Program-made: the position numbers and the translations under genes | Assembly: GCA_052387675.1 (NCBI GenBank) | Contig: JBQTIY010000004.1 | Location: 62,001 to 126,000 of the forward strand | From: JBQTIY01 sp052387675 | GTDB lineage: Bacteria > Planctomycetota > B15-G4 | DNA length: 64,000 nt | Reading direction: 5' to 3' | In this document: piece after piece, positions 8,912 through 16,651 of the stretch | Layout of the letters: the number at the start of each line of letters is the position of its first letter | How positions within the stretch are numbered: position 1 is the stretch's first letter | The notes under the pieces: generated by a model | What the model was told of the DNA's origin: nothing | The model's input: only the letters and a program-made list of their open reading frames with translations | Database searches by the model: none

Positions 8912-9943
8912 ATGTCGCTCGCCGTCTGCATTCGTCCGCTTTTGCTGCTCGTGGGCGCATGCTGGTTAACCGCTTGCAGCCCCGGCGAGGGCACCGTTGA
9001 CCTCGTGATTTATGTCGCCCTCGATCGGGCGCACTCCGAGCCCGTCATTGCCGCCTTTGAACAGGCCACAGGGCTGCGCGTGGAGGCTCATTACGACGTC
9101 GAAGCCAACAAGTCCGTCGGGCTGCGGCGGAGGCTGCAGGAGGAGGCTGCGCGACCGCTCTGCGATGTCTTCTGGAACAATGAAGTGGTCCAAACCGTCC
9201 TGCTCGCCGAAGCCGGGCTGCTCCAGCCCTACCACTCGCCGGCAGCCGCTGGATTGCCCACCTGGGCCCGCGATTCAGCCGGCTACTGGACCGGCTTTGC
9301 AGCTCGCGGGCGAGTCCTCATTGTGAATACGGCACTGCGCCCACACTCGTCCCAGTGGCCGACAGGCACACTGGACTTCCTAGTGCCGGCCAATGCCGGC
9401 CGCTGCGGAATGGCCAAGCCATTGACCGGCACAACCGCAGCACACGCTGGCTGGTGGCTGTCCGAGCTTGGCCGCGAGGCGACCCTCGATTTACTCAACC
9501 GGTATCTGGCGAATGACGTCCGCTTCGGTCCCGGCAATGCTCATCTCATGCGCCTCGTTCGCGCAGGCGAACTCGACTTTGGCTGGACCGACACCGACGA
9601 CTGCGCAGCTGCGCTTTTCGAGGGCTTCCCAGTGGCCCAGGTCGTGCCCGACCAGGGCGAAGGACAGCTCGGCATGCTCGTAATTCCCAATACCGTGGCA
9701 CTGGTTGCGAATGCGCCGCGGGCCGCTGCAGGCCGACAGTTCATCGACTACCTGCTTTCGCCGGCTGTGGAAGAGCAACTGGCCCGGGGACCTTCAGCGC
9801 AGATTCCGCTGCGTGCCAAAGTGCCCAGGCCAGAGAACGTGCTCAACATCTCGGAGCTGCGCGTGGCGACCGTCGATTGGGCGCTTGCGGGCCGCGCCTA
9901 CGCGGAGCAGGTTGGATCCCTCGAGGCGCTCTTCAACCGCTGA
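8912..9943 (+). CDS. extracellular solute-binding lipoprotein, iron(III)-type ABC family
   Basis: The start at ATG 8912 was chosen because GGAGGA lies about 8 nt upstream and translation gives a lipoprotein signal peptide ending in the lipobox LTAC (Cys near residue 23). The earlier frame opening at 8846 would bury this signal. The 343-residue product has the type 1/6 solute-binding layout: an YVALD strand, an AFEQATGLRVE segment and the VFWNNEV motif seen in ferric-ion and thiamine-type binding proteins. No permease or ATPase gene adjoins, so it either pairs with a transporter elsewhere or acts alone as a sensor or scavenger. Ligand is unknown. Confidence 0.82.
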   Translation: MSLAVCIRPLLLLVGACWLTACSPGEGTVDLVIYVALDRAHSEPVIAAFEQATGLRVEAHYDVEANKSVGLRRRLQEEAARPLCDVFWNNEVVQTVLLAEAGLLQPYHSPAAAGLPTWARDSAGYWTGFAARGRVLIVNTALRPHSSQWPTGTLDFLVPANAGRCGMAKPLTGTTAAHAGWWLSELGREATLDLLNRYLANDVRFGPGNAHLMRLVRAGELDFGWTDTDDCAAALFEGFPVAQVVPDQGEGQLGMLVIPNTVALVANAPRAAAGRQFIDYLLSPAVEEQLARGPSAQIPLRAKVPRPENVLNISELRVATVDWALAGRAYAEQVGSLEALFNR

Positions 9944-9982
9944 TGCTCAGAAGGTGGCCCTCGCGCTCGTCGAGCACTAGAA

Positions 9983-10004
9983 TGCGCGCCCCCTAGAGCG
10001 CGCA
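9983..10004. terminator. perfect inverted repeat, possible terminator or 5'-leader hairpin
   Basis: TGCGCGC and GCGCGCA are perfect 7-bp arms around the 8-nt loop CCCCTAGA, 39 nt after the solute-binding gene stop and 35 nt before the next start. No T-run follows, so an intrinsic terminator is not certain; a 5'-UTR structure of the YbjN/AAA operon is equally possible. Confidence 0.35.
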
Positions 10005-10039
10005 GCCCTCCTGACCGTGGCGCCGCGTCGGAGGTTTCC

Positions 10040-10465
10040 TTGGCGGCCAGTCCCGAGCTCTTGAAGCTGATCGAGCGGACGGAGCAGTTGCTCGGCCAGG
10101 CGGTGCGCGATTTTTCGCGGATGGGCGACCGGTTTGAAGTGCCGTATCAGTCCACTCGCGTGATCGTGCATCCGATCGATTGGAGCCCCGGCCGTACATT
10201 GCTGCGCGTCATCGCCCCGGTAGTGCTCGGAGTGAAAGGCACGGCAGAGCTGTACCAGCGGCTGTCCGATCTGAACAACACAACGATCTTCGGTAAGTTC
10301 TATTTCATGGATGAGACGGTTTGGATCGAACACAACCTGCTCGGAGAGACCTTGAGCTGGGAGGAGTTTCGAGCCGTGCTCGCATCCGTGGCCCACAACG
10401 CAGATCACTTGGACGAGGCCCTGATGACCGAATTCGGCGGACACCGCTGGAGTGACCATGACTGA
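10040..10465 (+). CDS. YbjN-domain-like protein (type III secretion chaperone-like fold)
   Basis: A 141-residue protein read from TTG 10040, behind a good GGAGG at ~10030. The central pattern (RVIVHPIDW, then RVIAPVVLGV, then a DLNNTTIFGKFYF block) matches the YbjN/T3SS-chaperone-like fold, where a small alpha/beta domain binds partner proteins. No enzymatic residues are expected. Its end overlaps the start of the AAA+ gene by 8 nt, so the two are translationally coupled and probably functionally linked, perhaps as adaptor and unfoldase (inference). Family assignment is moderate, based on the hydrophobic pattern. Confidence 0.6.
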   Translation: MAASPELLKLIERTEQLLGQAVRDFSRMGDRFEVPYQSTRVIVHPIDWSPGRTLLRVIAPVVLGVKGTAELYQRLSDLNNTTIFGKFYFMDETVWIEHNLLGETLSWEEFRAVLASVAHNADHLDEALMTEFGGHRWSDHD

Positions 10466-12806
10466 GCGGAAATCGACCCACGTGGCCTTGGAGTCTGTGG
10501 ATGTTCAGCGCTGGAAGCCGCATGTGCGGGACTTGCTCGAAAGCGTCCTCGATGTCACGAGGCGGCTGGGGCACAACCTCGTGGATGTCGAGCACTTTCT
10601 CGTCGCGGGCGCCGAGCTCGGCGTCGAGGAAATGGCCAAGGCGGTACCCAACTTGGCGGCCTTTCGCGAGGCTTTGCTCGATGTGCTCTATGAGGATCGC
10701 GAGAGTTTTCGGCACCGCTCGGCGGCCTCGGACGCCGACAAAATCTTCGCGCAGCCGCGATTACTGGCCATCTTCGAGCGCATTGCCGGCGGAGAACCCG
10801 CGCCGCAGCTGCTCGCCGAGACCATGCTTGGTCCCTTGCCACGTATCAGGAAGGCCGTGGCGACGGCCAAGGCCATGAGCCCGGAGGTCGTGCCTCCCGA
10901 CACTCTCACGCTCGATCGCGCCACGAAGTGGGACCCCTCGCTCGCTTCGGCCTCGGTGCTTTCGTCACCAGATCTGTCTGCCGCGGTCGCATCGGCCGCA
11001 GCCGGCGCGACGGAGTCCGACGCAGCTCCGGCATCGGGAGGTCGAGCCGTGCCGCTGACGGTCGAACTGACTCACGACACGGCTGAGGACCTGCCGCTCG
11101 TTGGCCGTCAGGCCGTCATTGAGCAAGTCGCGCGCATCCTGCTGCGCTTCCATGGACCGGCGCTACTGCTCGTCGGCGGCCCCGGAAGCGGAAAGACGGC
11201 GCTCGTCCGAGGGCTGGCCCGCGCTGCCCGCTCAGGCGAACTCCCGGCCCTGGCCGGCTTCCGATTCCATCAGTTGCGAATCCTCGACCTCGTGAGCCAG
11301 AGCCACCGCGGGCAGGACATTCACGGCCTGATGGGTCAGCTGCTCGAGCACATCGCGGCGGAGCCTACCGGAGTCCTGGTCGTCGATGACCTGCACATGC
11401 TCGTCGCCAAACAGGGCTATCCGATGATTTCGGATGTCATTGACACCCTGAAGATGCACATCAAGCGAGGCAAGCTGCGCGCTTTGCTTACTGTGGACAG
11501 CGCCGATTACGAGAAGACCTTCGCGAACGACGGCTTTTTCGTCAGCGAGATCACTGTCAAGCGCCTGCCGCCGCTCGAACGCCCGCACCTCGTGGACGTG
11601 CTGCGCAACTTCCGCCCACGCCTGGAGAAGCACTTCTCCGTAAAGATTCAGGATGAAGCGCTCGAGGCCGCCGTCGATTTGGCGCTGCAAGATCCCGATG
11701 CCGAGTATCTCCCGCCGGGAGCCTGCATTCGCTCACTCGACGAGGCCTGCGCGATGGCACGCGCTGCAGGTGCGAGCGAGACCTTGCCCGAGCACGTGGC
11801 CAGGACCGCTGCCAGCGAAGGCCCAGAATCGAGCGCGGGCATTGATCGCGAACGGCTGGCCAAGCTGGGCGAGTCGCTGAATGCCTGCGTGCTAGGTCAG
11901 ACCATGGCTGCCGAAGCTGTTGCCCGTCGGGTACGACTCAGCAAGCTGCATCTCGATCGCAAACTGCATCGCCCCGATGGCGTGTTCTTGTTCATTGGCC
12001 CCTCCGGCGTTGGCAAGACCGAGATGGCCCGTGGCTTGGCGCGGAGTCTGTACGGGGATGAGGGGCGGCTCATTCGTCTGGACATGAGTGAGTACATGGA
12101 GCCGCACTCGGTAGCGCGCATCATCGGCGCACCGCCGGGCTATGTGGGCTACGGCGAAGAGGGCGCGTTAACCAGCCCCATGTTGCGCATAGGACATGGT
12201 GTCGTCTTGCTCGACGAGATCGAGAAGGCGCATCCTCAGGTCCTCAATCTCTTCCTGCAAGTCTTCGATGATGGCCGGCTGACTGACAGCAAAGGGCGCG
12301 TGGTCGATTTTTCTGACACGGTCATCATCATGACCAGCAACATCGGCCGCGAACTCTATGCCATCCACGGCGAGCGAGCCATCGGCTTTGGGGCCGTACG
12401 CCGGGATCCCCGCTCGGGGCCGCTGCGAGATGCGGTGCAGGATCACCTGCTGCGCGTGCTGCCCAGCGAGTTCGTGAACCGCATCGATGAGATCGTACCC
12501 TTCCGAGTGCTCGACACAGCCGACTTGCACGCCATCAGCGAGCGGCTCCTGCGCATGGAATCCGAGCGCTGGAAGTCCCGCGGAAAGACGCTCGTGTTCG
12601 AAGCCGGCGTTGTGGATGTGCTGGCGACCGCCGACTACGACCCCCGGCTAGGAGCGCGTCATCTCGAACGCAACCTCGAGCGACTCGTCATTTCCTTGCT
12701 CAGTGACGCGGCCGTGACGCCGGGCTTCGAGAAGGCTCGCGAACTGCGGCTCGTGATGAAGGGGGGCGCGCTCTCCCTGCTGGTCGATGGCCGGCCCTTC
12801 GGTTGA
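10458..12806 (+). CDS. ClpA/ClpC-like double-AAA+ ATPase
   Basis: The ATG at 10458 follows GGAG by 5 nt; a GTG two codons earlier is the alternative. About 782 residues. A ~130-residue N-terminal helical domain resembles Clp-N, then a Ser/Ala-rich linker, AAA domain 1 (Walker A GGPGSGKT near 240; Walker B ends VVDDLH, so Asp replaces the usual Glu), and AAA domain 2 (Walker A GPSGVGKT near 514, Walker B VVLLDEIEKAHP, pore-loop GYVGYGEEG). No ClpB-type coiled-coil M domain is seen. An IGF tripeptide sits where ClpA and ClpX carry their ClpP-docking loop. A protein unfoldase, possibly ClpP-linked, is the best reading. ClpV is less likely because no type VI secretion genes are near. Confidence 0.85.
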   Translation: MTERKSTHVALESVDVQRWKPHVRDLLESVLDVTRRLGHNLVDVEHFLVAGAELGVEEMAKAVPNLAAFREALLDVLYEDRESFRHRSAASDADKIFAQPRLLAIFERIAGGEPAPQLLAETMLGPLPRIRKAVATAKAMSPEVVPPDTLTLDRATKWDPSLASASVLSSPDLSAAVASAAAGATESDAAPASGGRAVPLTVELTHDTAEDLPLVGRQAVIEQVARILLRFHGPALLLVGGPGSGKTALVRGLARAARSGELPALAGFRFHQLRILDLVSQSHRGQDIHGLMGQLLEHIAAEPTGVLVVDDLHMLVAKQGYPMISDVIDTLKMHIKRGKLRALLTVDSADYEKTFANDGFFVSEITVKRLPPLERPHLVDVLRNFRPRLEKHFSVKIQDEALEAAVDLALQDPDAEYLPPGACIRSLDEACAMARAAGASETLPEHVARTAASEGPESSAGIDRERLAKLGESLNACVLGQTMAAEAVARRVRLSKLHLDRKLHRPDGVFLFIGPSGVGKTEMARGLARSLYGDEGRLIRLDMSEYMEPHSVARIIGAPPGYVGYGEEGALTSPMLRIGHGVVLLDEIEKAHPQVLNLFLQVFDDGRLTDSKGRVVDFSDTVIIMTSNIGRELYAIHGERAIGFGAVRRDPRSGPLRDAVQDHLLRVLPSEFVNRIDEIVPFRVLDTADLHAISERLLRMESERWKSRGKTLVFEAGVVDVLATADYDPRLGARHLERNLERLVISLLSDAAVTPGFEKARELRLVMKGGALSLLVDGRPFG

Positions 12807-12835
12807 CCGAGTACAGCCGGAACCGAAGACCCTGA

Positions 12836-14023
12836 CTAGCTGCGCTGCGCGGCTGCCAGCGCCTTGAGGCCGCTGGCGAGTTCGGCGATCACGCTCTCGC
12901 GGCGATAGCGTGTTAGGTCGCCCGGAAGGGCCGCCCGCAGCGTGGCTTCGAAGGCCGAATCCGAGAGAAAGCGCTGCAGAGCCAGCGTGAGACTCGCGAC
13001 ACGTCCGTCGTAGAGCATCCCATTGCGGCCGTCTCGAATGAGTTCTGTCAGTACGCCCACGCGTGTCCCGATCACTGGAGTGCCGCAGGCCATGGCCTCG
13101 GCCGCTACGCGCGGGCCGCCTTCGCTAGTGGAAGCACAAATCACGACGCGTGCCTTGCGATAGCAGTCCGCCAGGGCATGAGCGTCGGGCACCCAGTCCA
13201 CGAACTGAACGGCACTCGTGAGTCCGTGACGGGCGGCGAGGCGCTCGAGAGTCTGGCGCAGCGGTCCTCGCCCTACGATGCGCAAGCGGATGGCGCCGAG
13301 TCCGCGCTTCTTGAGTCGCCCCAAGGCCTCGATCACGGAGCGAATTCCCTTATTCGGTACCAGCCGGCCAACCATGAGCAGGTCGCAATCGACGCCCCCT
13401 GGCGATTGAGATTCACCAGCAGGCCCTCGCGGGCCAGCGCTGAGCTGTGCCGTGCCCGCGGGCGAAAACGTTTCCAGGTCCAGGTACAGCGAGGGCAGCA
13501 CGTGGACGGCGCTTCGTTGAACGCCCCAACTCTCCAGGAGGGCAGGGAGTTCGCCGGCGTTCACCACTCGAAAGCCGGCGACTCTGGATTGAGCCCAGCT
13601 GACCCAACGCTTGGTCAGCACTTTGTCGAGCCGCTCGCGCGCTGTCGCTGCGACAGGATGCCCCGGCACATGATGGATCTCGGAGACCCAGGGGATGCCT
13701 GACCCACGGGCGATCCGCCACGCCCCAACTCCGTTGTAGAACGGGTTGTAGTCGTGACTGGTCATGACGGTGTAGCGGCGCTCACGAGCAAGGCGAACGC
13801 CGGTCGCGGCAATGAAGCCCGCCTGAGCCAACCGACCACCGCGCGCGGGGTGGAGGTGCACGTTGCCAAACACTTGCGTCTGCTCCACGCGCGCTGGCCG
13901 AGTGCCGATGACATCGATCCGTTCCCAATGCCGGCTGAACGACTCCAACATGTAGTAGAACGGCCCTCGCTCGCCGGCCACAACCGAGCGGTCGGCGCTC
14001 ACCATGAGGATGCTGTCCGACAT
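12836..14023 (-). CDS. GT4-family glycosyltransferase
   Basis: A 395-residue GT-B enzyme. Residues ~15-20 hold the acceptor-side Gly loop (AGERGPFYYM), the middle has the LLMVGRLVPNKGI donor-domain entry strand, and the C-terminal half has STSEGGPRVAAEAMACGTP, the E-x7-E nucleotide-sugar motif. It starts 7 nt after the stop of the flavoprotein gene upstream, so the two form an operon. The role is sugar transfer to a surface glycan or lipid. Acceptor and donor cannot be assigned. It is convergent with the AAA+ gene, 29 nt away. Confidence 0.88.
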   Translation of the reverse strand: MSDSILMVSADRSVVAGERGPFYYMLESFSRHWERIDVIGTRPARVEQTQVFGNVHLHPARGGRLAQAGFIAATGVRLARERRYTVMTSHDYNPFYNGVGAWRIARGSGIPWVSEIHHVPGHPVAATARERLDKVLTKRWVSWAQSRVAGFRVVNAGELPALLESWGVQRSAVHVLPSLYLDLETFSPAGTAQLSAGPRGPAGESQSPGGVDCDLLMVGRLVPNKGIRSVIEALGRLKKRGLGAIRLRIVGRGPLRQTLERLAARHGLTSAVQFVDWVPDAHALADCYRKARVVICASTSEGGPRVAAEAMACGTPVIGTRVGVLTELIRDGRNGMLYDGRVASLTLALQRFLSDSAFEATLRAALPGDLTRYRRESVIAELASGLKALAAAQRS

Positions 14024-14030
14024 ACTTGCC

Positions 14031-15611
14031 TCAGGGGCCAGGGCGGTCAGAGCTGCCTGTCGGAGCCGGAGGGGCCGAAGAACTCTGGGCGGCAGGCCCA
14101 GGCTGCTTCAGCAGTTCCTGAGCGGTTTCGATGCCCACGCGCATGGAACGAGCCATGTTGTTGTACCAGAACTGCCCCGAGCGCCCGATCGAGCGCAGGT
14201 TCTCGAACCGATCCAGCTGCGTCCAGATGCGCTTGAGCTTCTCTCGATAGTCGAGCGGGTAAACCGGATAGCTGTCCGGAACGAACATGTAGTGAATCGA
14301 TTCGATGTCTTCCGGCCGACAAACCTTGAGTGAGGCGAGTCCGGCCTTGATGCGGTCGGTCAGCCGTGCTGGGTCCGCTTCATCGCGTTCATCAAAGGGA
14401 GTGATCTCGACGCAAAGACTGTCCTTGCCGGGCGGGCACAGTCCGCCCACCGAACGATTGGGATAGTAAATCCGGTTGAAGACGACATTGGGATCTGCCA
14501 CGTAGGTGTACAGATCCGCTTCGTCCTTGAGAGGGCGCTTCATGATCATCAAGCCGAGCAAGATCGTCATGAACGGAAGTTCTTCGCGCTCGATGCCGAC
14601 CATCGAACACAAGCGATGGACTGAGCCCGTCCAGATGACCTGTTCGGGGGCCTCGATGGTGCCCTGATCCCAACTCACCCTGCGAACGCGGCCTGCCTCA
14701 GTGGCCAACCGCACATTGGACGCGCGCAAGTGCAGCTGGCCGCCTTCGGCGACGAAGCGCTCTGCCATGCGTTCGGTGATCACGCCAACCCCACGCGGAG
14801 GATAGAGCACCTTCTTGTAGTTCTTGGCAAAAGCAGTCCGCATCAGCCCCTGCGCGATGCGAAAGACGCGACGAACGCCCTGCGGGGGCGGCGGCGGTTT
14901 GGGGCCGGAAGCAACCGGCTGAGCCGCAGGCGGATAGCGCTGTAAGTATTCCGCAACGAGCGCTGGCTCGGTTTGCAGCACCTTGTCGCGCTTCACATCG
15001 GGCAAGTTGTGAATTGTCCGCGCGGTCTGGTTCCACCAGTCGCGATGCAGGCGCTCGGCGCCGTCCACAGGCGGAACCTTCTTCTTCAGATAAGGCCCGA
15101 GAAAGATTCGGTACATCGTGTTGCCGTAGCAATGCTCAAGAAAAGCCCGCGCGACATGCGTGCTAGGAAATTCGGCCTTGATCGCATTGCGCAAGAACCG
15201 ATAGATCCCAGAGGGAGGCAGCTTGAACAGCGCACTGGCCGTGGGCGGCCAGGGCACATTCGCGCGCCCAATGAGGGCATTGATCTTAAAGTCGATCGGC
15301 CGCCATTCCTCAGCACGCAAACAAGAGCGCACCAACGCGTTGACCTCCTCGCTCACATCGAGGAAGAAATAGTGTGGCCCGACATCGAAGACATGGCCTT
15401 CGATCTCCACCGAACGGGCCAAGCCCCCGACCGCACCGAGGCGCTCAAGAATCACGACTTGCCGGCCCGCTCTGAGCAGAGTGAGTCCCGCCCCCAAGCC
15501 AGCCATTCCTGCCCCTACGATCACGACGGGACCGGCGGCTCCTGCGTTCGCGTTGGCTCTGGGATCGGGCAAGACGTTCGTCCTCAAGTTTGTCGAAAGG
15601 GGGCCGATCAT
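14031..15611 (-). CDS. FAD-dependent amine-oxidase-like flavoprotein (protoporphyrinogen oxidase / UDP-galactopyranose mutase superfamily)
   Basis: The start is placed at ATG 15611; the frame stays open further upstream but that part is low-complexity. The ADP-binding fold is plain: VVIVGAGMAGLGAG near residue 30, with Glu at the end of the second strand (VVILERLG) and GGLARS contacting FAD. A HYFF segment and an NTMYRIFLGPYLKKK stretch recall the FAD/NAD-linked enzymes encoded in polysaccharide loci. A proline run (KPPPPPQ) lies near the middle. About 526 residues. Its pairing with the downstream GT4 gene supports a role in modifying a sugar or glycan precursor (inference). Confidence 0.8.
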   Translation of the reverse strand: MIGPLSTNLRTNVLPDPRANANAGAAGPVVIVGAGMAGLGAGLTLLRAGRQVVILERLGAVGGLARSVEIEGHVFDVGPHYFFLDVSEEVNALVRSCLRAEEWRPIDFKINALIGRANVPWPPTASALFKLPPSGIYRFLRNAIKAEFPSTHVARAFLEHCYGNTMYRIFLGPYLKKKVPPVDGAERLHRDWWNQTARTIHNLPDVKRDKVLQTEPALVAEYLQRYPPAAQPVASGPKPPPPPQGVRRVFRIAQGLMRTAFAKNYKKVLYPPRGVGVITERMAERFVAEGGQLHLRASNVRLATEAGRVRRVSWDQGTIEAPEQVIWTGSVHRLCSMVGIEREELPFMTILLGLMIMKRPLKDEADLYTYVADPNVVFNRIYYPNRSVGGLCPPGKDSLCVEITPFDERDEADPARLTDRIKAGLASLKVCRPEDIESIHYMFVPDSYPVYPLDYREKLKRIWTQLDRFENLRSIGRSGQFWYNNMARSMRVGIETAQELLKQPGPAAQSSSAPPAPTGSSDRPGP

Positions 15612-15712
15612 AGCGGTTGGGAAGTCCGCCTGCGGAGGCCCCCTCCCGACCTGCTCATGACACTCGCTCGGTGGTTCGTCGACAGAGACGCCACCGCCCC
15701 CCAAGGGAAAAC

Positions 15713-15743
15713 TTGCATGCCCCGGCGCCGGCCTAGCCATAAT
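15713..15743 (+). promoter_or_regulatory. candidate arsR-family gene promoter
   Basis: TTGCAT (15713-15718) and CATAAT (15738-15743) are separated by 19 nt in the divergent gap between the flavoprotein and regulator genes. The -10 differs from TATAAT at one position; the -35 is weak and the spacing slightly long. Transcription would begin near 15750, at the edge of an inverted repeat. Confidence 0.4.
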
Positions 15744-15750
15744 GACCGCA

Positions 15751-15768
15751 GCCGGGAGCGTTCCCGGC
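15751..15768. promoter_or_regulatory. inverted repeat at the predicted start site, candidate ArsR operator
   Basis: GCCGGGA and TCCCGGC form perfect 7-bp arms around GCGT. The repeat begins 8 nt after the proposed -10, the usual place for an autoregulatory repressor operator. A transcribed hairpin is the alternative reading. Confidence 0.4.
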
Positions 15769-15782
15769 GATGGGTGCGATCA

Positions 15783-15800
15783 CGGATCGAGAGGGATCCG
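15783..15800 (+). promoter_or_regulatory. inverted repeat enclosing the ribosome-binding site
   Basis: CGGATC and GATCCG are perfect 6-bp arms around GAGAGG, ending at the base before the ATG of the ArsR-type gene. In RNA the purine-rich ribosome-binding sequence would be displayed in the loop. It may influence translation or be a second protein-binding half site. Confidence 0.35.
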
Positions 15801-16229
15801 ATGTTCTGTCCGCAAGCTGAGAAAATGTCACGCGCCCTCAAAGCGGTGAACGACGCTCACCGTATTCGCATCCTGGCCATCCTTGCCGGCGGCGAACACT
15901 GCGTCTCACAGCTGGTGGCCCAGCTCGGCGTGGATCAGCCGAAGGTCAGTCACCACCTAGCCATACTGCGCGAGGCCGGCTTCATTCAAGGACTGCGCGC
16001 TGGTCGGCACATCCGCTACTCGATGAAGCCTGCGACTCATCAGCGCATCTCGACAAGCCATGGGCCGATCGACATCCTCGATCTCGGGGACGTCACGGTC
16101 ACTTTCCGGTTCGACTGTGCAGAGCGTGGCGTCCCTGCGGCGACCTCCGGAGTGCAGGTTGAGCGCATTCCGGCGAGAACTGCGGTCAGCCAGCATCGAC
16201 TAGCTGAAGGCGCCTCGGGCTCCAGCTAA
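15801..16229 (+). CDS. ArsR-family winged-helix transcriptional regulator
   Basis: The ATG at 15801 was chosen because the conserved domain begins there (MFCPQAEKMSRALKAVND); the same frame stays open for 800 nt upstream but only antisense to the flavoprotein gene. The winged helix is clear: NDAHRIRILAIL, then the CVSQL turn where arsenic or metal sensors have CVC, the recognition helix VDQPKVSHHLAILREAGF, and the wing GRHIRY. The Cys-x-Cys metal motif is reduced to one Cys (EHCVSQL), so classical arsenite or cadmium sensing is doubtful. A ~50-residue C-terminal extension of unknown role follows. Target genes may include the divergent flavoprotein/GT4 pair. Confidence 0.85.
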   Translation: MFCPQAEKMSRALKAVNDAHRIRILAILAGGEHCVSQLVAQLGVDQPKVSHHLAILREAGFIQGLRAGRHIRYSMKPATHQRISTSHGPIDILDLGDVTVTFRFDCAERGVPAATSGVQVERIPARTAVSQHRLAEGASGSS

Positions 16230-16236
16230 AACGCTC

Positions 16237-16509
16237 CTAGCTCAGGGCTTCAGCCGAACCAGGTTCTGAGTCCGGTGTCTCGTGACCGTCCTGCTTGGGA
16301 TTCTTGCGTAGTTCGAATTCGAAACGGGCGTTGGCCGGTGCGTAGCGCAAGTGTCCTTCCTTGCACTCGGGGCAGAGCCAGTCGAGGAGTGCGGCCATGT
16401 CGGCGTTGTAGTGAATCAACATGTTGTTGTTCCGGTTGATCCAGCACTCGAACAGACACTGCGAGTTGTCACAACTGAACTTCAGCAGTGACAGCATCGT
16501 GCTCTTCAT
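16237..16509 (-). CDS. small Cys-rich (zinc-ribbon-like) protein of unknown function
   Basis: Ninety residues. Cys occur in two clusters: C-x4-C-x3-C near the N-terminus (SCDNSQCLFEC) and a C-x2-C knuckle (LCPECKEGH) in the middle, followed by a conserved-looking basic/acidic strand and a charged tail. Four of the Cys could form one zinc site. No named family is recognised. It is convergent with the ArsR gene, 7 nt apart, and lies downstream of purF on the same strand with 142 nt between them. Confidence 0.6.
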   Translation of the reverse strand: MKSTMLSLLKFSCDNSQCLFECWINRNNNMLIHYNADMAALLDWLCPECKEGHLRYAPANARFEFELRKNPKQDGHETPDSEPGSAEALS

Positions 16510-16651
16510 GGAGACACCTTTCTGAGAGGGTCCTGGCTACGACAGCCCAGAAACCCCGGGGGCCGGCAGGATCCACCGGTGGAATGCGAATTCTAGGGCC
16601 GGGGCCGATTCTCGCAAGCCCGGACAGGCGTTGTCGGTGACGGCGCGTCGT

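Noticed and set aside
10458..12806. ClpV of a type VI secretion system
   Set aside because: No tss genes are nearby and a ClpP-type IGF loop is present, which ClpV would not need.
14973..15800. N-terminal extension of the ArsR frame
   Set aside because: It lies antisense to the flavoprotein gene, and the winged-helix domain only begins after ATG 15801.
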